NCBI GenBank assembly: GCA_013397115.1
Contig: VWZW01000522.1
Coordinates: 1,400,091 to 1,464,090 of the forward strand
DNA length: 64,000 bases
DNA from: Edolisoma coerulescens
Lineage: Eukaryota > Chordata > Aves > Passeriformes > Campephagidae
Direction of reading: 5' to 3'
Shown in pieces: positions 49,480-61,720 of this stretch. The translations under genes were made by a program, and so were the position numbers. The notes under the pieces were generated by a model. It did not search any database and was not told where the DNA came from. It worked only from the letters and a program-made list of their open reading frames with translations. How positions within the stretch are numbered: the first letter of the stretch is position 1; every line of letters begins with the position of its first letter.

Positions 49480-49870
49480 ACATTCATGGCCGCATTCATC
49501 CACCTTTAGTAAGAACACAGTATCCAAAATATTCACATAATTACAACCCGTGCCTTCAGCAGACATTCAAGATGATATTATTCTCACATTAATCTTTGAA
49601 CAGTGCATTGAGGTGATATTTTGTCACTTCCATATGGTAAACGACATGAGTTCCCCTCAGAATTGCCAATATCTCACTGAGTCACTTGGTTTACCATATT
49701 TCTTTAAAACTGTTTTCTCCTGAAATTACTATATCTGCTGTGTTTGTCACATCCATTAATATAAAATACAATGAATTTATATTAGCAATATTTTTTAAAA
49801 TTGCTAAAAAATCCCAACGTGAGAAATTCCTTTGATTCATGATGTGTGGTTCGGATTTGCTCTCCTTATT
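49480..49870. promoter_or_regulatory. Candidate conserved non-coding element with 11-bp inverted repeat
   Basis: AT-rich, repeat-free sequence. A perfect 11-bp inverted repeat, ATATGGTAAAC at 49632-49642 and GTTTACCATAT at 49689-49699, is separated by 46 bp. The arms contain a GTAAAC core close to the forkhead consensus. Nearby lie CACATAATTACAA, CACATTAATCTTTG (TCF/LEF- or SOX-like CTTTG) and CATTAATATAAAA. Enhancer function is inferred from texture only. Confidence 0.38.
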
Positions 49871-51008
49871 CCACAAACTACTTTAGATAAAGATGACAGA
49901 AAATGGGTGTTTTCCAGAGTTATTCAGAGTTTACAAACCTGCTGAAGTTGAGGAGTTTGCTTGGGCATAGTGAAGTAAGAAACTGTCCAAAGATGTATCA
50001 GTGGGAGAAGCAATAGGGTTGCTGTTGTTTCCCACTTATTAACACCCAGCCACCATTTATAGAAAATTATAAACTCAGATGTGTGCAAGACTTAGTCCTC
50101 CAGCTTTCTTTAAAACAGGGACATCCGTAGTCATTACTGCTCTTCGCATTGTGTTATCTATGCGTGCATCAAACTCCTTATCAGCACTTCAAAATGATGA
50201 TCCCTGGGACTCAGTGATATTGTTAATAAACACCCATTGAAATGGAAAGTGGCTAAAAAACTGTTTGAACTTCTTTCCTGTTGTCTGACTATAGAGGTAT
50301 AGTCCCAGCAAACGCTGGGGTTTATAAGAGCACAAAAGCTTTCTTCTGCCCATGTACCTGCAGTCACCACTCTAAGTATATTGAGCTTCAGAGCACACAA
50401 AAGAGAGGGAGAAAATCCAAACCAATCTCTTCCCTTTCACTCCTTAAATCCTGACATGCTCCATCACCTCTTCAAAATAGTGAGCTGCCCTTCCCCAAAA
50501 TGGAAAAAAGAAACAAAATAAATGCAAAACAATGAAGGAGGGATAATCTGATCTTTAAATAAGGAGACATGTTGCTTGGGGCTTAAGCAGGGTAAAGTTT
50601 CACAATGATGTCACCTTCTTCTGAGAACGTGACCCCCGTGAGAGGTGAAGGGTGAAATATAAATACCGCTAATCCATTGTATTTGTATATCTCTTAAATA
50701 TATGCCAAGTTTGGCATGGCTGACTCCACCAACTGTCTGGCAAACTAGGAAGTCTTCACTACAGGCTTTGAAAGAGCAGCATTCATGGAAACCAAACGGC
50801 TGCTCTTTTTTTTTTTCTGACTGAAGTACACCTCATTGATGTATTTTCTTTTAAAATAGACCTATTTTTCTGTCTCATTTCTGACAAAACTGTCTGATTT
50901 TTTCAGACAAAAGCAGAGGAGCCATTGCTTTTCATGCAGACAGCAATATCCTCCACATATAATCATTCCCACAATCCTAAGTTAAAAGTCACGTGTCTGA
51001 AGTTCACT

Positions 51009-51032
51009 GTTTGTTTGTTTGTTTGTTTGTTT
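51009..51032. repeat. (GTTT)6 microsatellite
   Basis: Six perfect GTTT units. It is a simple repeat. Confidence 0.95.
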
Positions 51033-52419
51033 TCAAAATCGACTCCAATCCAAACAGGAATGCATTCAGGAAAGTCATGTCCAGTGTGACAGAGGCTGTT
51101 GGAGTGGGTGACTGACAGTGTGTCTCCCCTTGCCTGGTTGTCTATCTGTTGGTAAAGGTGGAAGTCAGCTACAATAGTAGAGATTTCTGTTTTTAGGAGA
51201 CATTCATGAAATATACTGAGAACAGAAAAGTTTAAGATTTTTAAGGATGTCAGTGATTAACATTTATTGGTTGTTGGGATACCCTTGGAGAAATCTCTGT
51301 GTCAGTGTAGTGGGAGCAGAAATGGAAACTGATAGAAAAACCACTCGCCAAGCTCTTTTTATCGTCCTTGTGGCACCTGTCTACTTTTAAGACCAGCAAC
51401 ATATGAAGCACAAATATAGATTGAATTTTTATGATATTTTTATTTAAAAGCACAAATGTTTATAGGCATGACAGCTGATAAGAGGACCAGAAGCTGCTGC
51501 CCCATCTCAGAGAACAGGAGCCAAACCAGTGCCCTACCACTTGGGCCGGGGAATTTGTTCAATCCAATATTTCTCTGCAGAGAACTTTCCTGAGAGGGAC
51601 ACAGAGAGAAGGCGGATGAGGAAAAAGGGAAAAATAGTTACTTATTTTTAAGAGGAAAGACAACCTTTGGCAAAAATGTTGTACCCCAGGAAGCATAGCA
51701 TCTCCAGGCAGATCCTGCAAAATGCTTTTCTATGAACTTGAGAAATGCTTTTTTGCCCTATTCCCATCTAGCCAGGTCTGAAGGCATTTTTGTTTCTCTC
51801 TGAGTCATTCTGTCTTTTTTTACTGCACAAAAAAGTGTTTACTGTTTTCACTGGTAAGGGCTTTCACAACCTGTTGTCATCCAACCTTTCATCTTTATTT
51901 TAAGTAGCTCCCCACTGGTTTTGACTGGCCAAAATATTTGTCTTTTCTGTGCTAAATTTGTACACAGGTACTCCTGGACTTTTTGCAGTGCCTCAAAGGG
52001 TTGCGTGTGATGATCTCAAGATTATTAATCAACACTGATTCCTTTTATTTCTCCATGTTCTGCCTTTTCGTTGGAGCGAAGACATTGCTAGTTTCTGTGC
52101 TAGTCTGCATAGTACTGGTCATAACCACATCCTGATCCAAGGCTGAGGCTCCAGGTTGGTCCCCATAGTACCAATTCAGTAATACCTAGAGCATGAAAGG
52201 CTGAATATTTGTACATCACTTTGATCCTTCCTGTGGCCATGTTCATGCATGTACCAATGTTCACTGCTGAGACTCTGAAGGGCAGGAACTGTCTTTTACC
52301 ATCCCTGCAGGTAGGGAGATGAATAAAAGTCACCTAGTGACTCTACTCAAGTGAGTCTACAGTGATTTCAGGTGTCTTAAAGGGTCAAAGACATCCATGT
52401 GGGGTGGGAGGTACAACAG

Positions 52420-52465
52420 AGGACCTACAGGACCTGGCCACGAGGACCTGGCCACAGGACTTACA
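52420..52465. repeat. 14-bp tandem repeat cluster
   Basis: AGGACCTGGCCAC is repeated at 52429 and 52443, a 14-bp period. It is flanked by the shorter related units AGGACCTAC and AGGACTTAC. It is a small local array in moderately GC-rich DNA. Confidence 0.8.
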
Positions 52466-52979
52466 GAAGAGACCACGGAGGCTGGGTAAGATACCCCAAA
52501 GCAGGTAACGTGACCGTGTGCACCTCTCAGCTTGTGAACCCCACCAGAGAGACTGTCCGTGAGCTGTGCTAGACGGCCGTGTCAGGCTGGAGGTTGTCTG
52601 TGCATGGGTACCCTTCCACACAGGCCAGGAAAGCTGCCAGCAAACAGCGACAATACTCGAGGAACATTAAAGTTTCAGCCTAACTTTCATTTAGCTGTTA
52701 ATTAAGCCACTGGCTGTGTCTAGACTGGAGGACCTGGGCGTGCTGCCAAGCGTCCGTGCGTGGCGTGTACCCACCCTGCTGCATCCTGGCTCCAGCCCGG
52801 GGCATGATGCCCGTGTTTGCTGCCCACAGTGCCCAGCCCCCAGGAGCCCCGGCACACACTCATCAGCCCTGAACTTGGGTGTCCGTGACCACCTCTGGGA
52901 GCCTCACAACACACAGCCAAAGGTTAGGGAGGACATGGCCTCTGTCACTGAAATAGAAGATGACTTTATTTTCCAAATA

Positions 52980-53180
52980 AAGTCCCCTCAAATGCTAGAT
53001 TGAAAATGTTGAAAAACAGTCTTCTAGACATGCTAATGAAATGCTAATAAAATAAGGCAGCCAAGTCCCACTAGCTTGAGAAATTAAGCAGGCAGCTGAA
53101 CTCAGCCTATGGTAAAATTAAGGGATATTTAATGATTCTGGACAGACACCAATTATCTGCAATAGCAGAAGGAAAAGCCA
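52980..53180. promoter_or_regulatory. Candidate enhancer with paired POU octamer-like sites
   Basis: ATGCTAAT occurs at 53030-53037 and again at 53041-53048. The 11-bp spacing is about one helical turn, so both would face the same side of the DNA. The surrounding block holds AAATTAAGCAGG, AAAATTAAGGGATATTTAATG and CCAATTATCTGC. This is typical POU/homeodomain enhancer texture in repeat-free sequence. Conservation is untested. Confidence 0.4.
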
Positions 53181-53199
53181 AAAGTTGTTACCCTGTAGG

Positions 53200-56100
53200 C
53201 TGAACCAAAGATACGGATCAAGCAATCAAATGCATGGGCTTCTCATTAGGCAAAACAAAGAGGTTGGTTCATAACTTAAAAGTCAACTGTTTTCATTTGT
53301 TGACTCAAGCTGCAGATCTAACTTGGTACAAAACCCATATTTTCAGTCTTGTTTTGGATCAATATACATATTTAAAGATATCTCCTGGGGTGGTATCAAC
53401 ATCTGAGGCACGCTCTAGATAAGTTCATGGCACAGCTCACTGTACATGGACTAGTAGAAGAAAACTGTGAAGAAGAGAAAGGAAACCTTGTCTGGGAAGC
53501 AACAGGAAATACAAGGACCGGTAGCAGGATTCGATGGCAGTTTAAGGACAAGGACAGAGCAAGTAGCAAAAAGCAAGAAACTTGTGTTACTTGAGTAAAT
53601 CAACTCATATCACAGCACTTTGGCCAGGCTAGTGTATAGGTCTCAATTTAGAAGTGGATGACAAAAACAATGCAGGTTTGTAAGGCCAGAGTCACTTTTC
53701 TCTCTGAAACTTATGCGCCAGCTAGAGGTGGCATTTACCCAGACACCAATGAGAGACAGGAAGAATCTGTTTAAGAGATTTGTCTGATCACAAAACATAC
53801 ATCTAAATGAACATTTCTCTAAAAAGTGTGTATTTTTCACCCTTGACTGAGATGAAATTTCAGAGCCGTCGTCTCATATGCAGCCATCTACAGGTCAGGA
53901 AAGAGAAAGCTGGTGCAGATATTTGCTGCCAAGCAGAAGGAAGCTGCCCATAATCTTCTCCGTCTTCTCCTCACATTCAGGTCTATGCCCTGTGCAAAAG
54001 CCATGTACTACACCGAGCTCTCTGCTTCCTGAGGACATCCAAACAGGAGCACTCCGGCTGACTCCTTCATCTTAGCAGCAGGTCCAGACCCTGTGTTTGT
54101 TTTGAGGAACAGAGCCTGCCACATGGTGAGAAAACCACTAGGATAGCACAGACAAAAGGATGTCCAGTCATTCTTTTGTGGTTAGTGGTGTGATAACACC
54201 AGCCTGGGGCTTTGCAGGGCAGCCTCCAGAGGAGACCAAATCAGCCACACCATCTCAAGACACTCCAAGCACAACCCATCTGCCTCTGTCTTTGGGTAGG
54301 CAAAAAAGTGTCTGTCTCTAAGAATTGCCACCTAATTTCCAGAACTGAAGAGTAGCTGTGCTTCAGAGATGGACTCATTTTAGAGATGAAAGGAGAAAGC
54401 AAATTCCCTTGCTGTTCATACAGCTGTTCTACCTAAACCCTGTATATACCTAAACCATGTATAATACAGTATTTACTGGTAAGACAGAATTTTTATATCC
54501 TGGAGTAAAATCTTGCTATCAATCTAAGAAAAACAATCTGAGACTGAGACACCTGCCATAATATTATTTTCATTTGATACTGTATTTCATTTGAGCTTGA
54601 CTTTAAAAGGACACGTGTGCCTGGGTGTGTTAGAAAAACCATAGATTTAAATGTGGAAAGTGGAGTCAGCAGTCATGAAAACTTTTACCATGTGACAAAT
54701 ATATAATCTCCCTGTAACACCAGACCATAATACATAATATATAGCTGGGAACTGAGCAGAAAGGAGAAAATCAGTCATTTGCAAGTAGTCCCTTGTGTCT
54801 TACCTTTATTACAAAAGGGCTTTGCATAAAGTCTGTCTTGCCAGCTATTAGTGTGCCACTCTGCAGATGAAAGGGAGGAGGATTGCCAGGCACTGGGCTT
54901 GCTGGACACTGGTTATAATTTCTCTCTCTGTTAATGGTGAGTCTTGTGAAAAAGAAAATTATTCACCCATTGTGGGGCATGTAACCTACTGCATGTAAAG
55001 GTTAGCAGTGATTTAGAGCCCTGATGATGATGGCAAATGAGGAGTTAGAACAACTAACCTGGACAGCTGCAGCTCCTACAGGTACCACTCACATTCAAAT
55101 CAATACATAACAGCAATTCACATGCATTTGCTGGATCAGGATCTGTAAAATTTTACTGACTATGGCTGCACAGATATAAGGTGTAATTCTTCTAGGTGCT
55201 GGGAATGGTAGTAAATATTTATATTTATATTGTGGTGGTGTCCAAAGGAACCAGTAGGGGACCATTATGCATAGGACTATATAAAAAAGAAAAGATATAA
55301 TCTCTTCCCTGTGGAGTTAACCATCTAGAGGACACAAATAAAAGGTAGAAGAATGGGAATAAAATGTACATGCAAATGAGGATAGCCGTGAATTGGGGCA
55401 GCTTTGTGAGTTGTATGACTTTTTTTATTATTCCTTTAAGGAAGAGAAAAACATGAACAATGGTTGCTATCAAGTCCCTGGGACATTCTAGGGGTCTGGA
55501 ATTAATTTCTGTTTTAGAAAGGTGGGTTTATGAAAATTTTCTACAATTTTTTTTTGTTTAAATAGAAGAAGAGGAAAAAGATAAATCATACTCATTTCTG
55601 TTTCTTTGGATGTGTAAATACTGGACCAGGATTTTATCAATTATAATATGCTAAGAAATGAACCATAATTTGCAAGTGATGTGCAAATACATTCAAGACA
55701 CATAAGAGATTCAATTGCTGATCACTGTCACATCTCGTTTTAGTGTGGGTCTCACAGGAATAGCACAGCAGCACCATCCACCCCTCTCCTTGTAGGGCTG
55801 TGTGGAAAGCAAACATCCCACAAGTGTACATACACACCTGATGAGGAATTCCCTTTCCCTTTAAGAAAAGAAATCAAAAAATCAAGGCTAAGTTATGTCT
55901 CTCCCTTTTCCAAACACTGGTGGAAGAGAGAGAGGAGGAGGGTCACCCCGGGGAGGCTGTAGGGCCAATTGACATTGCTCCTGGGCTGCCACCTCTGTGG
56001 CAGGGGGAGCTGCCCCACTCCCAAACCTGTCCCTGCTGCCCGTGGGAGCAGCTCTGGTGGCAAGTGACCCTTAGTAGGATAGCAGAGCATTCAGATTTGG

Positions 56101-57630
56101 TATTTAGCTCCTGAGATTCTCTCCCTGAATTGTTGATTGTTTACCAGTTAAAGTGGAGTTCTTAGGGTGGATATTAGCAAAGAAGGAACTAATTAGGCAA
56201 CTTCTGTAATCCTGTCAACACTGTTCTGGCTTGCTGGTACAGGCTGAGGCATTTTCACATTTTATTCTTCTTTATTCTAAGCATTTCCCAGGTAACAAGG
56301 AAGGTGAAGAAAATTATCACCTTTTAAAACTGCCTCCTTGTAACTTACCTTGACAGAGAGATGAAACTGCTTTTTCTCATGTTTTCCTGGCATAATCCTT
56401 TCCCTCTTTTATCCTTCATTTCATGGCGACCTGTAATCCTGGAACTGATCTAAAGAGGCCGTATTTTGCATGTATCTATGTCTTATAAAATGTTTTCTTC
56501 ATCACTCTTCAGGAAAAAGAAGTTGTCCTAGGACACTGGGAGCAAAGCAGGGCTTCAAGCAACACAGTAACAGTTTCATTGTTTAACTTAAATAATGAAG
56601 GCTTTGGGGTTCTGGTTTTTATTTTTAAAAGTTGGAAGTGAAATATGGTAGTGATGTCTGAGTTATGAACAATGTCACTTATTCTTTTACTGCTTCAGAG
56701 TCAATATTATAGCAGTGTTCTGGGCTACAGTGCTCTTTGCTGTGGGTAATATTGGCTAGCTCGATTTGGGGCATAAATAGGTAGAAAAGAAGGATGGCAA
56801 GGAACACTAATGCTGGATTGCGTGCTACTTTCTGAAAAACTTGGTTCTTGTTCTTTGTAGTTTGTCCTTTTTCAACATGACAGGAGTAAGAGTTGATTAA
56901 AGAAACAAAAAACATTCACAAGCATAATATAAAGTTGGCAACTTAGATGTGCATAACTTAAATTCTTAGTTTAAGAGACATAAATAAGGAAAGAAATTCC
57001 CTCCAGGAATTCAAACAGAACTTCTTTGGATTTTGTATTTTCCACATTATAAACAAAATCCTCATTGCCCAGAAGCAGAAAAAACTTAAAAGACTATAGC
57101 TGCAGGAAAGGGAAGAAGGAGGTTTAAGTTTCTGAGACGTATTAGAAATTCATTCTAAGATCAGAAGGACAGACATTATTATCTGTTCTGACCTTAAACG
57201 GCTTTGTCTGATTGTTTGTTTCTTTTGTGATGGTGCAGAGAGCTGCTCCCTTGGAGGAGGCTGTTTAGCAACTAGCAGTGGCTCTTCCTAAATTACTGGC
57301 AAGGACAGTCTCCCTGTGATTGAGTCAGGTTAGAAATGGATCTCCTCATCATTCCCTCTCTGGATGTTCTTTTTGTTTCTCCGCTTTTACTGCTGTTTCT
57401 GCTTACGGTATGAATCCCACCTCTCTCCCCTGCGAAAGATTGTCATTACTTATGGGTTTAGTACTGTATTTTTTAAGGTCTTTTTTTTCTATTGCAGTTT
57501 CTTGTTCAGTCTGTGAACACAAACAGTAACACCTCACAGCTGAAAGTATTACGCTGAACCAAGGAGCTTTCTGTTTTCTAGCTCAGAAATAAAATACTAC
57601 AGGTGTGTCTGCAAGTGTCAAGCGAAAAAA
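53200..57630. other. Intergenic, nothing firm recognised
   Basis: No gene is visible. A perfect octamer ATGCAAAT lies at 55370-55377 and a strong SOX-type GAACAATGG near 55454, about 80 bp apart. The flanks are less enhancer-like, so I do not call an element. A GC-rich stretch at 55920-56050 has no recognisable content. Confidence 0.45.
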
Positions 57631-57639
57631 AACCCCAAC

Positions 57640-58330
57640 AGGACAAGACATCATGGAAATGGTAAAAACAGTAGCAGCATTAGAAGGGTTTGATTATTCA
57701 TATGATAATGGGCAGCTTTAATGTGAACTTTTTACATAGTCGAGCCAGTGAGATCAATTTAATCCGGGTGGGTTATTCTTCTCCTAATGTAAAAGACCAT
57801 TGATTCCTTCTATTGGCTCAGTGAGGGAGCTCTTCAGCACAGTGGCACACTGAGGAAGCTGGTTGAAAGCCACTGAAATCAGCAGGAGCTTTTTAATTGA
57901 CTCTGAATCAGGTCCCAACACTGTACATAACGGCTGTCCTTTCACAAAACTTTCTGTTTCTTGAATACAATTGGATTACCTAAATAAAACTTGGGTTTCC
58001 CTGTTAAATATTCTGTGTGAATCAATTCTTTATGGAGAAAATATTTTGCCTGCGCTACATTTGCTGTGTGTTTAAAGTCTGAAAGTGTTGCCAGTTATAA
58101 TTGCTTCATCATCTTTTGTTCAGGTGACTAATTATAATAAAATATATTTTATGCATAAACCAGTATGAGACTCGTTTTTATACATTTCATTTAATTACTT
58201 TTTACTGTGACAAATCACATTGTTAGAAATGTACTAACAGATGGGGTGGATTTTAAAGTCAGTATAAATTATGACTCCTTAATTTTTGCAAGTGTTGAAG
58301 AATTTAATTGTCTCCATTCAGATTTTTGGC
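57640..58330. promoter_or_regulatory. Candidate conserved non-coding element with OTX-type and SOX-type sites
   Basis: Repeat-free AT-rich block. It contains a near-palindrome ATTATTCATATGATAAT (57692-57708) centred on a CATATG E-box, and TAATCC at 57760-57765 after GATCAATT. CATTGTT, a SOX core, lies at 58218-58224, with TTTAATTACTTTTTAC before it. No open frame of note is present. Regulatory role is inferred from motif content and sequence texture. Confidence 0.4.
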
Positions 58331-58412
58331 TTAACTCCTGTGGTTTGACTTGTTAGGATTCCAGACATGCAACACAAGGAGCAGAGAATTTCTGGACTGT
58401 GCAGTGTCTTTT

Positions 58413-58475
58413 GGGGGAGAAAAAAGAAAAGAAAAAAATGTCCTAAGAAGGAAAGGAAGTTAGGACAAAAGGAAG
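58413..58475 (+). repeat. Purine-rich tract
   Basis: The + strand is nearly all A and G over about 60 bases (GAGAAAAAAGAAAAGAAAAA and following GGAAAGGAAG segments). It is paired, about 270 bp downstream, with a pyrimidine-rich tract at 58737-58791 that is roughly its reverse complement in parts. Confidence 0.75.
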
Positions 58476-58736
58476 GTCTGAACAGAAGTGCTCAAAATGG
58501 CCCGTCCCAGAGCAAGGGTTAGGATGTCGAAGGGCTCTCACTGAATAGCCCTGCTTGTTAGGGGCAGCAGAAGCAGCTCTCTCTTGTGTTGCCCACATAC
58601 CAGCTGCAACGAAATAAAGGCTCTGAGTGTGACCCCAGCCCAGGAGTGGGGGAAACTCTTATCCAAGTATAAAATCAGAGCATGGGTAGCTGCAGCTAGC
58701 TGTAAAATACAGTTAGCAGTGAAACACTGTTTCAGG

Positions 58737-58800
58737 AAGCCTTTTCTTTTCTTTACTTTGCTTTTCTCTTCCCTTCCCTCTCCTTTTTTTGGGATCTAGA
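58737..58800 (+). repeat. Polypyrimidine tract ending in an acceptor-like TAG
   Basis: About 55 bases of almost pure C and T (CTTTTCTTTTCTTTACTTTG and CTCTTCCCTTCCCTCTCC) run into TTTTTTTGGGATCTAG. It could form a hairpin with the upstream purine tract in single-stranded form. It also resembles a splice acceptor, but no convincing exon follows. Confidence 0.6.
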
Positions 58801-59769
58801 AATTCTTTCAGCTTCAGTAATTTCAAATTCAGATGTTCCTGTTGAGACTTCTCTGGTATGAGCTGCCTTCTCCCCTGTCCTTCAGTCTGCTCCACAGCTG
58901 TGTTACTCCTGACATTTCACTCTCCCTCCCTTTCTCTCACAGAACAAATTTTCCTCCTGCAAGCCTGGGCAGGTGGGCCACCATGGACAAAGCCATATTT
59001 CTCACCCACTGCTCCAAACCTGTCACTGCTCTTGTTAAACCCTCCCACACTCATCCTTTGATATATCACTCACCTGCAGCTTTTTGTGGTGATCATCATG
59101 GTCTTCAGCCGAAATTGCCTGAGTAGTTCGCTTCATCAGGCAACATCAGGACTTGTTGAGAAAGGTCTCCTCCTTGATCAGGTGATGATTATAAACTGTG
59201 TCAATGGGAGACAGTGAAACAGCCAGGTTTCCCAGAGGACCAAAGTGAGCATGAGGGACCCAACTACCTCCATGTGTCCCATCAGCCCCTCAAGTGATGC
59301 CCTGCAACATTTTCTTTCCTGGTAAATCTGTGCTTGGCACACTCCTTCCCCTTTAGGATCCAAAATTCCCTTGTAGTGCTCTCCAGATGCCTCCTCAGGC
59401 TCTCACCTGAAGAAAGGCTTGTGCTCGTATTCTCCAGTGGGTGGAGGACTTACACCTGTGCCCAAAATGAGGCAGAGATACTATTTACGTTGGCACTTGC
59501 TGTTTTCAGTGCCACTAAGGTCTGCCCACGAGGCTTCATTCATACATGGAGTACACACAATACAGGTGTGTGGAATAAATTCCACTAAGTGTGCCATTCT
59601 ACTTCTGAAGATAAAAACCACATTAAATTAATGAGGAATGTCATCAAGTCCTGGCAAGTGATTAAGCTCAGAGATCTGTGGCTATAAGGCTGTGGTGTTG
59701 ACTAGCAGGGTGTTGTGTCTCCATGCCTGCCAGTTTTGAACCTGTATGAATTTGGAAACCCTGGATTTA

Positions 59770-60130
59770 GAGTTTGGCTTTGAAAGTTCAGCTGATTCAG
59801 AGATTAGGAAGCACTAGTACGGCAACTGTACCCATTATCTCATGATTTAAATGTTCTCTGCTTTACATTAGCTAATGATTTAAGTGCCATTAGATATCTT
59901 TGTATGACATCCAATATGAAATAATCAACTAGCTTAGTGTAATATTGGTCCCATCAATCAATCTCCGTGTTCCTCCCACAGCATTGTTAATGAAATGTTG
60001 GTAAGAAAACCAACAGACTCGACTACGGCATTAGAATTAAGGGGTGAAAGGTGACATTTCATTACTCAATTTAATTTTTTGTCTTGGAGTCCCATTTCAT
60101 TTCAACAAAGAGTCCAGAAGGGACATTTGC
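59770..60130. promoter_or_regulatory. Candidate conserved non-coding element with SOX/POU-like composite
   Basis: AT-rich, repeat-free sequence contains GCTAATGATTTAAG, GAAATAATCAAC and CCATCAATCAATC (PBX/HOX-like TCAATCAA). CATTGTTAATGAAAT at 59982-59996 has a perfect SOX core in the geometry of a SOX-POU composite site, although the POU half is poor. TTACTCAATTTAATTTTTTG follows. Sequence texture is the strongest of the candidates here, but alignment evidence is lacking. Confidence 0.42.
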
Positions 60131-60939
60131 TCAGAAAATGTTTTATAACTCCTAAGATATCTGTCCTAACTACTATTTGTGTTTAAGCTCATTATATAAT
60201 ATAGTAACATTAAATGGAGAAAAAAAGTCATCAAATCTTTTAAAACATACCTAATGCTGGAGCTTGGCATGGTTTCTTTGAGAAAGAATCCTGGTAGGTC
60301 TTTGTGTCCTTATGTTCCTCATGGTGAGACAGATGTCAGCTCAAAAATAGTAGTTTTAGTGGAGACAAATGAGAATGTTATTCCTTGTGGGTTTGCCTGA
60401 CTGATCTGTAGGTGAGGGTGAAAACGTGTGGCTATAAAGATAGAACACTGTCACATGCAGGGCCACAGAGCTACTTCCAGGTCTTTCAGTGGAGTCGTCA
60501 TTAAAAGATAACATACCAGTAAATTAAAAACAAACCCAGCATCGTTGCACACTGTCATAATAGGGGGGTGAACAAGGAGGAAGTTAGAGGCATGGCAGGG
60601 ACCTGGACCACTTTGTCACCTTCTTCTCCATCAGCTGAAGCCTCCAGGTGGACACAGAGATCTTCTGCTTACATGGGAGCTGACCAGGCAATAAGGAGAG
60701 GCCTTTGGAGGGGGAAAGAAAGAGGAGATGGGGTGGAGGAAGGCCCACAGCAACCCAGGGAACAATCAGTCAAGAAGGGGCTGGTGATTGTTGTGTGGAG
60801 TTATGTTTTCTGAAGTTAATAATAAAGACAAATCCCAGGAAAGTTGGAAAGCAATCTGTCTGCATCGCTTCTTCTGTTCAAAGCAGAGCAGGGACTCCAA
60901 CTGCTTGGAGAGTCACCTTTCTTTGAAGCAATTTTGAGG

Positions 60940-61240
60940 TGAAAATCTCAGGCCTTTGTGCAAACAATTAAAGCTTTTATAATTCCCCTTTAATTTGTGA
61001 ATACTCAGAAGCTCTCAGCACTTCTGCAGGTAGCTGGCAAGCTCTTTGCCATTCTTTAGCAAGCTTTTTTTTTTTTTTTTCTGAGACACCAGGATTGAAT
61101 TATTTTAATATACATGGCAGAGTGATATTAATTAATTCCAAGGAAAAGATGATTTTCAGCTTATTCTTATAATTGTCACCTAAAGTACATAAACCCTCAT
61201 CTGGGACTGGGTTCTTTTAGGGCTGTTTCAGATCATCATG
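60940..61240. promoter_or_regulatory. Candidate non-coding element around a homeobox-rich core
   Basis: The core GCAAACAATTAAAGC, then TTTATAATTCCCC and TTTAATTTGTGAATAC (60959-61006) is dense in homeodomain and SOX-like cores. It is followed by a T17 run at 61065-61081 and by GATATTAATTAATTCC near 61125. Evidence is weaker than for the other blocks. Confidence 0.28.
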
Positions 61241-61559
61241 AAGTTTTTTTCAATCAGGCACAAATGCTATTCTGTGAAAAAAGCCAACATCTCTGCTCTA
61301 CTGCCTTGTCCCAATACTGTACTAGGGCACAGACAGCTGTAATGGAAAGGCCTGAGATTGCTGGTTTTCTCCTCTTTGAAGATTGATATGATATTAAACA
61401 GGAAAAAAATGTGTCCTTCTGCTTGTGAAAAGAAGGACACATTAATAGGTTCAGACTTTTTTTTGTGGAGGAGTAAAAATGTGACACTGAATTCTGAAAA
61501 GTGTTTAATTAACAGCTTGGTTTTGCCAGACTTTTCTAGTGAAGAACTAACTTAGCTTA

Positions 61560-61720
61560 TGGACTATAACTCCAAAAAAGAACTATTGATATGTTAATCG
61601 TATATGATTATGAATGGTTATTTATGGCATTGGATCCCTCTGCTAAACCAATTATGCTCTATTTGTGAGATTTGCATTATACTGCATCCATGGCATTTAA
61701 TTAAACTTCTATTTCTCTTC
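61560..61720. promoter_or_regulatory. Candidate conserved non-coding element with perfect POU octamer
   Basis: ATTTGCAT, the reverse complement of the POU octamer, lies at 61670-61677. It is flanked by ACCAATTATGC, GTTAATCGTATATGATTATG and GGCATTTAATTAAAC. The block is repeat-free and non-coding. An enhancer role is inferred. Confidence 0.38.

Noticed and set aside
52716..53003. 95-codon frame in GC-rich sequence followed by AATAAA near 52976
   Set aside because: No homology, and the AATAAA lies inside the frame; likely coincidental.
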